A stretch of 64,000 nucleotides of DNA from Trichuris trichiura (taxonomy: Eukaryota; Nematoda; Enoplea; Trichinellida; Trichuridae). The stretch's first letter is position 1. Each line of letters begins with the position of its first letter. Where the stretch lies: NCBI GenBank assembly GCA_037903355.1, contig JBAJFE010000025.1, forward strand, positions 248,001 to 312,000. Direction: 5' to 3'. The notes beneath the pieces were generated by a model. The model was not told the origin of the DNA. It saw only the letters and a list, made by a program, of their open reading frames with translations, and ran no database searches. Made by a program: the position numbers and the translations under genes. Below are positions 1 through 12,312 of this stretch, piece after piece.

Positions 1-3000
1 AACACTCAGTTTAGCTGCGAATTACTTAATGGCGCTGGCGGAAGGACGCATTTCTAATGTACTTTCCACCGTTTGCAATCCCATTTCTAAAACTAACTGC
101 CGCTTGCTAAAGCAAGACGACAAATTGTGAAAAAGAATTTTTGACACTGTTATGAAAAAAAAGTTTACCCTTCTGGTGTATTCTCATGTATACAAACAGA
201 GAAACCAACCAGCTTGAACTCAACTGCGTTCTCAATGAACTGAAAGAGAAAAGTGACTAGCAAAAAACTGAAAACACGAAAATGTTAGTAACCTCCGGAG
301 GATACTGGGTGGGCACTTGATTTTCTTGATAATCGATTGCCTGATACAGTTTCTCTTTTTCCTCGTCAGTCATAGCCTTTTCGAATTGAGACGCTATCTC
401 ATTGGCGGTACTGCCAGCTGCTTTTTGTTCACCGCCTCCACCACCCCACCAACCGGTAACCCACGACATCCAACCGCCTTGCTCTTCTACCAGTTTCAGG
501 CCACGTCGTTTTATCTATTATTTTTAAAAGATTACCCTATAAAGTTTCTCACACTTTGTCCAAGCCGTATGTACTTGCAGCTCAGCCTGCTGCCTTGCAA
601 TAATTAAATTGAACACGTCCAACTGCTTTTCCGCTTTCTGAGAATCAAAACGGTTAACGTTGGAAAAGTCGAAACCATACTGACATCAATAATGGCTAAT
701 TTTTCACTCGATATATTTTTCACCGTCCGCTTTTCCAACCAGGCTAATTCGTATTGCTTAACCAACTCCCTGTGCTGTTTGATGTGTGACCAAGACCAAT
801 TCCTAGCCACGCGACGAACCTGCGTCTCCAATATGCAATTCATGGCAAAATGCCACCTATAAACACTTCATTCTCTAAGAAGACAAGCAACATCATTATC
901 AACTTTGCTCGTGAGAACAATCGTCACCCTCGAACAAATACACTAAAGCATTGATTGAAATGCCTTAAAAGGACTAAACGTTTCGGCTACGCGACTTTTC
1001 CAGTATGTTTAAAAATTAATTGAACTTAAATGATAGGTTATGCAAAAAGCTACAAACCATTCCTTCATGTGGTTATGATACGGCAACATGAACGGACGAT
1101 ACTTTCGGTACTTAGCATTTAGCGCAAACTGCTCTTGAGCTTCGAGGAACTCTAGGATTCCTTGATACTGAAAGAACTAACGTTACATTTCTCTAAGCAA
1201 ATATAAGAACTACTTGAAATTTTTCTATGTTTAAGCCAAGCTTATCAACAGTGATGGACAAGCGAATTTTTGGCGTTTTGAAGTTGGTTCCATCCGTTTC
1301 CGGTTTTGGATTGAGTTTCAGATAGGCACCAATACTGATTGGCAAAAGAACTGTTCAAAATAAACCATATAACAGTGAAAACGGAAAGAAAACTGAACAT
1401 GAACTCACTGTAACGAAAATCTGACGGCAAATAGTCGTCACGGGCAATTCCAGACATCAACGATTCCTATGATCAGCAAAAAACACTGTTTGCGCGCATT
1501 TAGGGAGAGAGGGAGAAAAAAAGTGAAGATACCTTTATCAATTCCCGATCGCCTAAGTCAGACACCAACTTACAGTTAAAATTCCAATATATGGCAAAAG
1601 ATTTCATTTCTGCAATCTATAAGGATACTTCTAACGGTTGGAACGTAAAGTTAAAAGAGGTAAAATAAGTAGAACGATCACTCACCTTGTATATGATCTT
1701 AGTCAGTTCTTTAACAATACAAGGTTTCCAATTGTCGTCCGTTGTCTGCAAAATTCAAAGCTCTAACTGCAGTACCTGGCAGAAGGCTAACACGAAATAG
1801 TTAGTAACGAAGATAATTGTTCAGAACGTCGCCTATTCAAGGTCTTTTAGAAATGCTTCAACTTTATACGTTTTTACATCTGATGTTACGGTAAATCTGT
1901 TTCAACGTACTATAGTAGAGAATTACAATAAGGGAATCCTACTTGCCCCGTCTTCACCGGAATAACTGACGACGCACTATTAATTAATTCTTTCAAAATG
2001 GTACAGGAAGAGTTCGAAAGTCCTTTTGTTTCTATTTCAAGATCCTTTATGGCTTTTCCCGAAACGGGAAAAGCCATGAAAGAGCTTGAAATGGGAACAT
2101 ACAAGCTCGTTACAGAACTTCGAAGCTCCTTTATTCAATTATATGATAACTTTCTACTGAAACAAAAAATATTTCTTGAGGGGTGTGCGAGTCTTCATAT
2201 TCAAACAAGCTAGTCTCTTTTGACACTTTTATTCTTGTTTCTGAAGATCCTCTAAGGCTTTTCCTGCCTTTCTCTGCTGGTATCTGTAATTAAATGAAAC
2301 AACTGCTCTACCAACGGATGGATGAGCAATTTTCAGGAAAATGTACAGGACCAATACACTCAACTTTAATTTTCAAAGCTTTCGGAACGCCCTAGCTCCG
2401 TCATCAGTGAGCTGGAGGAGCAAAATCTTTTATTCTCGCAAAAAAGTTCAAAGCTTTCGAGGTGTGTCCCTAAGACGTTGAAAATGGGAACAGAAGTATC
2501 CCAAAAGCTTCGAAATCCTTTGCAAGAACGAAGTAGTCAAACGTAACAGGTGACTAACGTGTTTGGAGGTGAATAACTAACGAATCAGACAAGAAACCTT
2601 GTGCGCCGCTTACCGAACCACTCAACTCTTCACGCAAAAAAATTATGAAGACAATTACTGTATCATTCAATTAGTAATGAAGATAAGGCAAAGCAATGAC
2701 TAGGAAAACTATGCAACGCTTCTACACGATGCAAACACTGATTTTTAAAATTACATGTTACACTTGCGAATACGTTTTCCTGCAATTCTCTGTATTTCGG
2801 AAATAAAAACGTTACTGCCGTTACACAAAAAACAGCGTGCGTTTATTACTACTAACTGAATAACTTGTTTTGCGATAAGTCAAAACTGCTTCTCAAATTC
2901 GTTGCGGAATAAAACACGAGTTATTGCCGCGTTCAGTAATTCCTCATCTCATCACATACAAATAAAACCAACTTTATATCTAAATGGAGAAAGTGTCGGT

Positions 3001-6000
3001 CGAACATAATACTAATAAGTTTGCTCGTCGAAAACAAATAGCGCATATTTAATTGCAAAAAAAATGAAGGACATTACGAGTTCCTTTTTTTCGGAACAAC
3101 TTCTTCTCCATAAATTTTAGAACCATGAAAAAACCTCAGGAAAAAAGTTTACAACAGTCCGTTATCTTTTTTGTCCGTACAGAAGAATGCGATCACATGA
3201 GCCCATTAAGGAAAACTTCCTTTTTCAAATTTTTTTTTGAAGTCAAGCGCAACCAACTGTCTTACCTGAAAGCAGAGCTCATGCAGTGTCACCCCAAGAG
3301 CAAACGGTCGGTCGCGATTAGAAAACTGATCCTCATAGCGAATGTGAATGTTCCGAATAATGACTTGAAGATTCTTTATAACTTGCGCCGTCATCTTTTC
3401 AACGAATGTATCCTGTTTTGCTGCCAGTTCCTGAGCTGAAAAACACGCATGTAACTAATACTTCAATTTTCATTTTCTTTGCTAAAGCAATAAAAAACCA
3501 TTACTCAGAGGAACAAACTGAACAACAAATTTTAAGGTCAAAGCGAAACAGAAAAATTTCAAGGCAACTAGGCAACGCGCTTAAATATTGAGATTTTTAT
3601 AACGGGCACGCAAAAGGTCCTTATAAATGAATACACGTGAATCGTGGGGACACTTACGAATAAAATGCACATAAAAGCAATAATGAATGTCAATTTGCTG
3701 CTACTAATCTCTCTGCCTCAATCTGTTAATTGAAAATTTATTAAACCTCTTGAAAAAAGTTTGTGAAATGGGTAATCAAGGACAATTCTGGTTCCCTTTC
3801 AGTAGCAGCAGACACTATCAATTCAAATGAATATTGTAACCTTTTGTCTCTTTAAGCTTACCTGGTTTTTCTTTTGCAGCCTCAATTCGCCTCAACTCAG
3901 CCTTCTTCGCTTCTACCATCGTCTTCTCTTCCTTTTCCGCATTATACTTTATTCCTGAAAAGTGTAAACCGTTAAAGTCACCAAAAAACAACTGAAACAC
4001 GCGCACCAGCGTTTGGGACGGCCAAAACATATAAACCTTGCACTTCGGCGACAACCGCTTCAGTGTACAGATTCTTCCACGGAATCTTAAGACTTAGTTT
4101 TTCTGTAATCAAAACAGCCACATAAGCAAACAGGATTGGAGCGCCCTGATTTATTACCAAGAAATCCTGACTTCAGCTTCACGGGCAAATCCAAATCATC
4201 CTACGAATAACAAAAGTAAACAATGAGTACCGTTCTAAAATTAAGTTGCATAAATTACAGTAACAACTCTTTCGATTAGGGTAACATGAATTAGGACAAA
4301 GAACACGAAATCGCATCTTAAGCACAAAAAATACAATAGGGGACAACTATCTGCACAATTCACCTCTCCACATTTGGTCAAAGCGCTTAACGATGGAAAC
4401 CTTATGGGAAACAAAGAAGCGGTCCTGTCAAACGAAACAAGAACAAGAAGACACTTCATGAACGGAAAAGCTTTTCAACACAGGAATTTCCTCATTTCAA
4501 ATAGAACGTAAACGACTGTTTTCTTGAAGTTGCGGCCGTCGTCACTTTCTCAGCATTAAATGAAAATTCTTTGCAAAGTAACCTTTCCTGTAGCAGCCCA
4601 CAAATCCACATTCTTTTCCTTGTTACCTTTCATTCACTCATTAGAACGACGCAAAATTAGACGAATAGGAACAACGGGCGTCCACATGGCATGAAAGCTG
4701 GCAAATGTTCGACTTCGGACTAGCGAAATTATGGTCATCACAAAAAGACAATACCGTATTACTGGAAAGCTATAGAAAAACTGTAAAGGTGAGAACGAGC
4801 AGCTTCTTGGAATCTTAGGGTGAAAAAAGTTTGAAACTTCCAAAAAAAAAAATTTCGCTCATACAACAAAGTAAAAGTTTGAATTTTAGACCTCACAAGA
4901 CATACCGCGTTCATTTCACACGTTTCTGAGCAGCTTTACAAACTAATTTATTGCCAATACGAATTACCCATACTCAGTGCATACATCTCTGATTCCCCTC
5001 AGAATCGTAACAGTCCATAAATAATGACTAGGGGAAAACACTTCTCGAAAACTGATGCCACTAATGACACGACTTTTCAACTAAACAAATCCAAGAATCG
5101 TGCAAAAACTTTTTTTGAAAAAATACTTAGGCAACGTGATAACAAATAAAGCAAAAGAAAAAACTCCATTTGTTAAACGCCCGTATCTTTTCGCAGTGAC
5201 TGTTTGATACTTAAACGTTATGCAAATGAGCACTCCACCTCAACTGATTGCAAAACTTCCGTTGCGAACGGTTAGAAACATTAACAGGCTAATTCTAGAC
5301 AATGTCAAATGACGTAATGACCACAACGCTACAACCGAAGTTTTATTCATTAAAACAAAAGTACTTTCGACTGTATTTATTCAGCAACTTTAAACCCCCG
5401 CATCCATGGAGCGGCATTTCCGCGACGCATTATTATCATCTGCTGTTATTGGCCAATTGGAAAATGCTGTTTGATATCGTTCGCTTTACATTAATCGCTG
5501 TTTTTTGCATTTCGACTTTGCTTGACGTTGCAGGAGGAACTAGTCCAATTACAACAATCCGCACCAGTTCGCAACATCGCTTCATTACTAATCAGCATAC
5601 AGCGCATAGTGATTACAGCATCATCTTAGCTGTCATTACTGGTGTAGCACATTTCATCATACTAACTGTCGTTGCAATCAGATCCGTTATCACGGCAACA
5701 GAGATACCATCGCCCCATGAAAACGTTGGAACAATGAAAAAAAAGAAACGAATGTCGGAATGCGGAAAACGCATCGCACATTCCAAGCACTTCAAGGCGT
5801 CCAAGCCAAGCTGCGCTGATGCTGACCAACAGAATGTCCAGGAACCTTCAGCTTAATTATCACGAGAAAATTCATATTATGCCTGCTCTCACTAAACAGC
5901 ATTCGAATAAAAATAACTACGTGATGAGTCATCATTGGAGTAAATATTCACGCGCCGAAACTACCATACGACTTTGTGCTACAAAAACATAATTGACTAC

Positions 6001-7103
6001 GTGTCGACAAAACAAACGAGCTTTCAGTTCGCTGAACGACAAAATGAAACGCACTTTTCTCGGTACATAAAGAATTAAGAAATTAAATACTTTCATGTAC
6101 TTTCTCCTTTATTTACGCGTAATTCAATGCTAACGGCCATTGTTACAGCAGCTGCTCAAGTTCATATCACTAACCGTACGTACATTCGCTAATCATCAGA
6201 TACAGCAAAAATGTGACTTACTATAGCGCAGTTCGAAAGCGGCACCTATTCAGCAAACATTTCTGTCTCTTCAAGTTTCAACTGACAAAAGTGGAATTCA
6301 GTTGAAGGCTTTTTTTAAGAAAGAGGATTACCATAAACGCACTTTCTTAGCTTTTCATTCATAAATCTTAATGCTATGTTATGGAAATCAATTGTTGCTT
6401 CTTCCATTGCCTAATGATTACGATTGGATAAAATGGAATAAACACACTTTGCAACAGTATTTAACCATGGAAGGATGACAACATCCTACTCAAACTAGAA
6501 AAAAACAGCAACTAACGCTAAACAAAACGCTGAGCCTAAATTCGCGTTGTCTTGTATATAACAACAGGTGAAGCAACAATGCACTTTGCCAATAAGCTTA
6601 CAAGTCGAGTAGTCACATTAACTACTCATTCACCGAATGCTGTTGACTTGTTCACTAACCATGGTCGTCAATAACGCCAGTAAAAGCAGCCTTGAATAGG
6701 TTCCGTCAAGTTTGTTTATGCTGCTCCAGGGGAAAACAATGACGTTACGAATAATTTTCTTTACAACAAAGTCTCAAGATGCCAAACAGTCCTGTCACGC
6801 ACAACAACTCTACATGAACACACGTTTACAAGGAACTTTTCCGCAATTACAGCTTTTATCCTTAAATATCAATGAAAATAATGATCCTAACTGAAACGAA
6901 AACTGTTATAGTCACGAAATGGTGCAGATTTCACTTTGTCAACAAGGAAGAACACATACCAAAGCGGTATCTTTTAAATTTAAATTGTTCAAGACCACAT
7001 TTCCGCCCCATATACCAAGATTCATTTGAGAAGCATCCAAATTTTCCACATAGCTTCCAAGTGCCTTGTTCAATATAGTGGCAACCACCGTTTCAAAAAC
7101 CAT
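1..7103 (-). CDS. VPS13: VPS13 lipid-transfer protein, N-terminal part (runs off left edge)
   Basis: Bridge-like protein that moves glycerolipids between membranes at organelle contact sites. Only the N-terminal chorein region, about 534 residues, is present. Exons on the minus strand: 7103-6960, 4200-4158, 4102-4007, 3954-3862, 3435-3266, 1745-1686, 1616-1533, 1466-1409, 1350-1214, 1167-1058, 856-685, 637-575, 514-293, 239-169, 106-26; all junction phases agree. Exon 1 gives the family start MVFETVV, then [19 protein letters not shown]. Later exons read [71 protein letters not shown] and ARQQAELQ, all VPS13 hallmarks. Intron 1 (2.8 kb) and the 1.5-kb intron 3265-1746 are large and carry repeats; the rest are mostly small. 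The 20-base gap once suspected at 1553-1573 reads through in frame and is treated as exon. It resembles VPS13A/C rather than D, but the paralogue is not certain. Confidence 0.95.
2008..2125. repeat. small imperfect foldback inside a VPS13 intron
   Basis: The bases 2036-2090 form an inverted repeat around GGCTTTTCCCGAAACGGG, and weaker complementarity extends outward. It lies in the 1.5-kb VPS13 intron and accounts for the mirrored short ORFs seen on both strands there. Confidence 0.6.
2300..2420. repeat. degenerate fragment of the foldback element family
   Basis: It contains GGATGGATGAGCAATTTT near 2318 and an AGCTTTCGGAACG ... CTCCGTCATCAG block at about 2378-2408. These two signatures recur in the full palindromic elements at 7842 and 17063. 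No intact second arm is visible, so it is read as a decayed copy within a VPS13 intron. Confidence 0.45.
5302..5856 (+). CDS. hypothetical 184-residue membrane protein ORF nested in VPS13 intron 1
   Basis: Uninterrupted ORF on the strand opposite VPS13, entirely within its first intron. I recognise no family. If translation starts at the internal Met of [20 protein letters not shown] (about residue 54), that segment would act as a signal peptide or anchor. A second hydrophobic stretch, [22 protein letters not shown], follows, then a basic, polar tail with KKKKR. The length is more than chance usually gives in this AT-rich DNA, and the hydrophobic pattern is coherent, but no conservation, intron or poly(A) signal supports it. 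It may be a real nested gene or a fortuitous frame. Confidence 0.35.
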   Translation: MSNDVMTTTLQPKFYSLKQKYFRLYLFSNFKPPHPWSGISATHYYHLLLLANWKMLFDIVRFTLIAVFCISTLLDVAGGTSPITTIRTSSQHRFITNQHTAHSDYSIILAVITGVAHFIILTVVAIRSVITATEIPSPHENVGTMKKKKRMSECGKRIAHSKHFKASKPSCADADQQNVQEPSA

Positions 7104-7841
7104 GGCTGCGATTCACAACTTCTTGTACGGCAGCTGAAAAATTTCATGCACATCAATTACGTACACTGCAAAAGTAACTCTCTGCTGGTCGCGTATGTGT
7201 TTTCTATTGGAAAGCGTAATTGTCCCTATGATCCAGACCAAATGGACAACGATAATGACGAAGAGGATGAAACGAAAGTCGCCTATCTGAGCAAGCAAAA
7301 TTAAGAAGAGTGAACCTGAAATGACTCCGCGCTAGAGCATCAAAAGTAGCTGAAAGTGATTCAATTGCTGTGAAACAAGCCCGCAAAGCGAGTAAATGCA
7401 ATGCAGCAAGCAGTTCAGAAGTGACAATTCATCAGGCGAAACAAAAAACAGCCGAATGAACTGACAGCAGCAGCAGCAACTCGCTTGCAGAGGATTGCAA
7501 TGGACCGATGACGAGAAATGGCTGTTTAGAATCACCTATCCTGTACACATTAAAAGTGACTACAACTAGACTATTAGTATTCGTCACGCAAAATGAACTT
7601 TTCCTATTCTTAACCTAATTAAATCAACCGCATTGCAGCATAGGTAATGGTATTGTGTAGGCGCTGGGGGCGCCCACTTAACGTCTCCCCAAATGGCGCT
7701 CAGACATTACCTAATGAAACAAGCGAACATGCGTAAGACCTATTATAAAAGCAATCGGGTAAATCATGATCAGCTGAAAGGTTGTTGTTACGGTAATATA
7801 ATGAACAAAGAATGAAACAAATATAATTTGAAGAGTGATTT
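7104..7841. other. intergenic, upstream of VPS13
   Basis: This stretch holds the presumed VPS13 promoter and 5' leader. A CAG/CAA-rich run lies near 7460-7480. I see no convincing exon or regulatory motif. Confidence 0.5.
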
Positions 7842-8168
7842 TGATGGTGGAGTTTCTTCCTTACGTCTTTATGTCTTGCCCGTTGATGGTTTCTGTAATA
7901 ACCGAAGCAAATGCCCTACGAACGAATGGATGAGCAATTGTTGACGACAAGTTCAGAACGAACTAACGCTTTCGGGACTAACCTTGTCCGTAATGAGATT
8001 TCCACAGTCGTTGACGACGGGACGAGGATGGTCCCGAAAGCGTTAGTTCGTTCTGAACTTGTCGTTAATAATTGTTCATCTATCCATTTGTAGGGCATCT
8101 GGTTCGGTTATTTCAGAAACTGTCAACGGGCAAGACATAAAGCCGTAAGGAAGAAACTCCATCATGAA
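7842..8168. repeat. 327-bp palindromic foldback element
   Basis: The left half (from TGGTGGAGTTTCTTCCTTACG) returns as its reverse complement in the right half (ending CGTAAGGAAGAAACTCCATCA), with about 150-base imperfect arms and a short centre near 8000-8010. Both strands therefore show near-identical short ORFs. Inside each arm lie GCCCTACGAACGAATGGATG and a CGCTTTCGGGAC block, shared with the element at 17063. There is no transposase, so it is non-autonomous and MITE-like. Confidence 0.85.
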
Positions 8169-10346
8169 AACCCATAGACCCGTTAAGAAGCATCTAGTGT
8201 TCAACACTGAAGAGTGATTAACAAGCTCTGTACCCATCCTATTAAGGGTAAACCGAAACTGTAGACGGCAACAATGACTCACGCTTACGCACGAGCAAGA
8301 AATTACACAGACACCGAACAGTACTAATCAACAGGGTTATTTGTAATAATAGCCACTAATCTAACCAAGACGGATAAAGCAACCATTGCAATAGATACCT
8401 GACACTAGGCTTAAAATTTTAAAACTGGGAAAACCTAGCTCGTGACACAGGAGAAACAACTTTTTGCCTTTTTTCAGTCAAACACTTCAAACGTTGCCTC
8501 ACGTGACCCCCTGTTGTTTGCTTACATTGCGACAAGGCTGATGACTCAAAGCAAGAACTGCAAAAACCCAAAATTAGCCTAGCCTAATTGAGCTAATCTT
8601 CTACGGCAGATAACATTTCTTTACAATTAAGTGAGTCACCAAAGTCTCTTGCGTACTTATTGAAAATATCGAACACCGGTAATGGAAGCCCGACTGACAA
8701 AACAGGATGACTCAAAAAGTGAGCGAAAATAAAACAAAACGTTCTTAATTGCATACCCCGGGATGGCAGCAAAAAGTATACGTCGGGAAAAACCGGTTAA
8801 TCCGTGAAGAAGAATCCCGAGAAAACGATGCGGAGTTACAGTATGAAAAAGGTATGCAGGTCATACCAACTTCCAAAACATTGTACGGACAGTGAATGCG
8901 CTGCTTCAGCTCACTTTGCTCAATTCGGGCTGTCAAAGACGAAGAAGGTAGGCTGCAAACATCTCCTAGCTACACTGAACGTACAAGTATTTTACTTGTA
9001 ATTTCTGCTGTCTAGTATGAGTAAACGGTATGAAAACGTTATCTGCTCCGGAATATAGTACGTCGTTTGGATATTTTTGCTTTGAAATAACGGAAAACCA
9101 TTCATCGGCAGACAGCTTCTGGAAAGTGGTAAAGACTTGAGCGGTTCGATGACTTTCAGTCCAAAAAGCCTATGGACAATTGATAACAAGCATAGCTTTC
9201 TCTCAAAAATGTTCACCACAGCTGTTCTCCTTTGTGATTTGCACCTTCGAAGTTGTGCAGCGTTCGCCCGTACGGGTTTCCCGCAGCCACCGAAAAAGTC
9301 GGCTCTTCCGTTGCTCTTTGCAGAACAGTTTTTGCAGACGAACTGCTCATCCGCCAGTTGACAGCACCTTCACGGCGTAATTAAAAAACTCGTTGCGGAT
9401 CAATAGCAGAAATCGTACTTTCTGGCAAAAGAAAGAGCAAATAAAATTACATAACGTCGGAAACTTATTCTAAACTATTCACAAGCCTTCGTCCAAATGA
9501 ACATTTACCAATCAGTGCCGCTACCATGCCCATATTGCGTCTTCACCATTTTACCACTGCTATGCTTTAAGTATAATGCGGATGACTTTTGGACATGCCA
9601 AATTCATACTGGTCAAACTTGGCCAATTTTAAGTAATCTCTACAATTGAATGTCCATGCATTGGTTAACTTCGTCGACTCAAGTTTAAGTGGAGCACTGA
9701 GGAAATACTCCGCCAGATTATAAGTGCTCCTTTTTAAAAAAAATTTTAAATTGAGATACAGTTTATGCGAAGAATGCAAAACTGCCTGAACGATATGTCG
9801 CATTCAAGTTGTCCTATTGTTAATAAAACGATTCTCATTTTGACAGTGGAATCTAAAACATTGAAATTAAAATGGATTGGAACTTCAAAATGACAGTACG
9901 TGCAAAGCCGTTAAGAGACGAAGTTAAAGGAAACTTCACTGCAATTAACATTCAGTTAAAGAGTGCAGTCAATGAACGTTTCGCTGAACTGCCAAGAGCA
10001 ACTCAAGCGAGCAGACAAAACAGCTTAACGCATATCGATGAGCACCTTAAAGTTGACATGCTAAGGCAACTGCCAATAAAACGTCTCATTTCCAGCGATA
10101 CCAATGTTTTAACACTACACAGACATGCTACGAATAACATTACGTGGTAAAACAACTGAGATGTCCAAATGTGATCTAAAAGAGCAAATGTATACGAGAC
10201 ACACCTCAAGGAAGGACAAGATGACAAGATAGCTTCTACCGGAAAAGTACGAGCACAGAGATAAATAATATCTGTTTGCTACACGTAAAATTGAAATAAC
10301 ACGATGCCTAGGTGTGGTGGTAATGTCGTTGAAGAATAAGTCTATA
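8169..10346. other. intergenic between the foldback and TRIC
   Basis: Several ORFs of 60-92 codons occur here, including 9872-10150 (+), but none shows family motifs, splice-consistent neighbours or a poly(A) signal. I see no supported gene. The start codon of VPS13 and the 3' end of TRIC face each other across this space, both transcribed leftward. Confidence 0.45.
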
Positions 10347-12312
10347 TTATTGATCCTTCTTTGCTTCCCTAATGCTCGAAGGATTCGCTTGATCAGTTAC
10401 ACCCTGAATTCCGGAGCGACGCTCTCGACTAGTGATCACCGCACGGCTGAAAAATAATAAAAACAATGAAACAACGACGAGAATGCCTTGAAAATCATAC
10501 TTTAGCGCGTCCCAGATGCCACCCATAAATATGGCGCAGAAAAGATTTTCAAACGGCAAAAACGGATCACGTATGTTGAAAATGACAGAGCTCAGCTTAA
10601 AGTAGACAAAGAAGCTGACCACAAGAAAATAGATCAGATCATGCGGTGCATTGATTAAATCTGTCTTTTTCTCCAGAATGAAAAATATACTGGCCAATAT
10701 GCACGCTTTAGTGGCGCTGAAAAGAACAATAGTTCCAACGAGCCTAATAGAAATTAACAAATACAAAGAGGGTCTTAAGACTTCATTCGATGAAGGTGAC
10801 CAGACACCGCGTACCAATTGTTCGAACGTTCGCATTATGCCTGCTCCAGCACCTTCAATAGACGACATTCGATCAATGAACAGAACGTATGAGATATTAC
10901 CTTTTGCAGTGCCAATAAGAACCATGACAAGATAACTATTTGGATATAACTTCATGACATGCACTACTCCGGAATAAACTTTATTCGTTCGTTGCACTTC
11001 TTTAGCCATAGTGACTAGCAGTTTGACTGGGAAAAACTTTATCATTCGATAACATATGTCAAACGGAGAGTAGAATATCAGATACCTAAAAAATTAAGTT
11101 GTCATTTTTTCTAACAGTAAAATTTGCCGAGCAGACCAAACAACAGAAGCTAGAATGACGTGCTCATGATGTCGCAAAGGAAGCATAAGAGATTCTCCAA
11201 GAAGAAAATTGGCCAGGAAACTTCCCGCGAAGCACATCATCATTGAGGACAGCCAACAGGACAGCGGATGCTTTCGGGAAAATGTGATCGAGCCTACAAA
11301 CGACAATGGAAACAACGGAAAAAATACATGTACTTCGTTTGGATGGAATGGATACAGTTAGCAACTACATTAGGCCATTATACCCATTCGTTAGTAAAAG
11401 AAATATCGGACCTGTAACACTAATACATGACGCACTAATTGCTTAAAGTTTAAAATTCATTTGATGTGTTAGTGAACGTTTATCCCGGCAAGATTACTCC
11501 ACTGAAAAATATTAATGGAAAGAATCTTCTTTCCGCTCGTACGGTGGGTAACGGTTCCGCAGAAGAAACTCTTCGAAAACCTTTTTTTAAGTTGAACGCA
11601 AAGTTAAGACATAATACTGATGCTATCTAAAGTTGGCCTTTAGGGAAAAACTTTTCAACTCGGCGCGTCTTACAGCAATACCACCTCGCGTATAAACTCC
11701 GAATAACTGAAAGCAAGAGGAAATAAATCGACCTAAAATGTTACGAAATAAAGTTTCATTAAAAAGATCAAAAAACAGAATACGGAAAATTGTTGCCGTA
11801 AGCGTGAGCTAATAATGTAGTACTCTTCGTGGGCAAAACTGCATGCCGTCATGGAATTGCCGATTGAAAGATCTGTTTAAAATATTCCCTTTTTCGGTTC
11901 GCAAACGCAAACAGGTACAAACACTGAACAATCATAGATAGCAATCTCACATCCATACTAGCACAAACTATAAGAAAATTTAATATTGGAGAAGAACTGT
12001 TTTTGAAAATTCCTTTTCAAAAAAGAAAGACGTCGCACGCAAACACAATCAAATCTTTCAACTTAGGTTTGGCGGATCATAAAAGTTAGATGGAACTAAA
12101 TCGACCACCTGTAATTTAAAGACGAGAAATTTATGTTTAATAATTCTTATAGGAGAGCATTTTTATACACAGTATTCTATCCTACCCGAGGCGAGATCCT
12201 CGCGCACAGCAATGGTCATCATAATGTAATGGGCCAGGTCAAAGTATGGGTAAAGCTTCAAGTTGGCAATGATGTGCGACATTTCAAGCAACGCTTGTGG
12301 ATTGAACTCCAT
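10347..12312 (-). CDS. TRIC trimeric intracellular cation channel (TMEM38 family)
   Basis: Monovalent cation channel of the ER/SR membrane that passes counter-ions during calcium release. Exons 12312-12186, 11293-11137, 11085-10901, 10852-10765 and 10716-10347 join in phase to 308 residues, the usual family length. The start MEFNPQALLEMS is followed by YFDLAHYIMMTIAVRED, then FSRKHPLSCWLSSMMMCFAG, the KEVQRTNKVYSGV segment, FEQLVRGVWSP and FENLFCAIFMGGIWDAL, all TRIC signatures, with the expected run of membrane segments. The tail is charged (SRERRSG ... EAKKDQ). Intron 10853-10900 is only 48 bases and open in frame, so an isoform with 16 extra residues after IGTAKG is possible; homology favours removal. 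The gene is divergent from TXNL1 across 1.7 kb. Confidence 0.95.

Noticed and set aside
1553..1573. 21-base GT-AG intron in VPS13 giving a 20-base micro-exon
   Set aside because: The segment is in frame without a stop and reads CKLVSDLG, which fits the protein, so a single exon is simpler.
9872..10150. 92-codon plus-strand ORF with a charged product
   Set aside because: No motif, splice partner, poly(A) signal or neighbour supports it.
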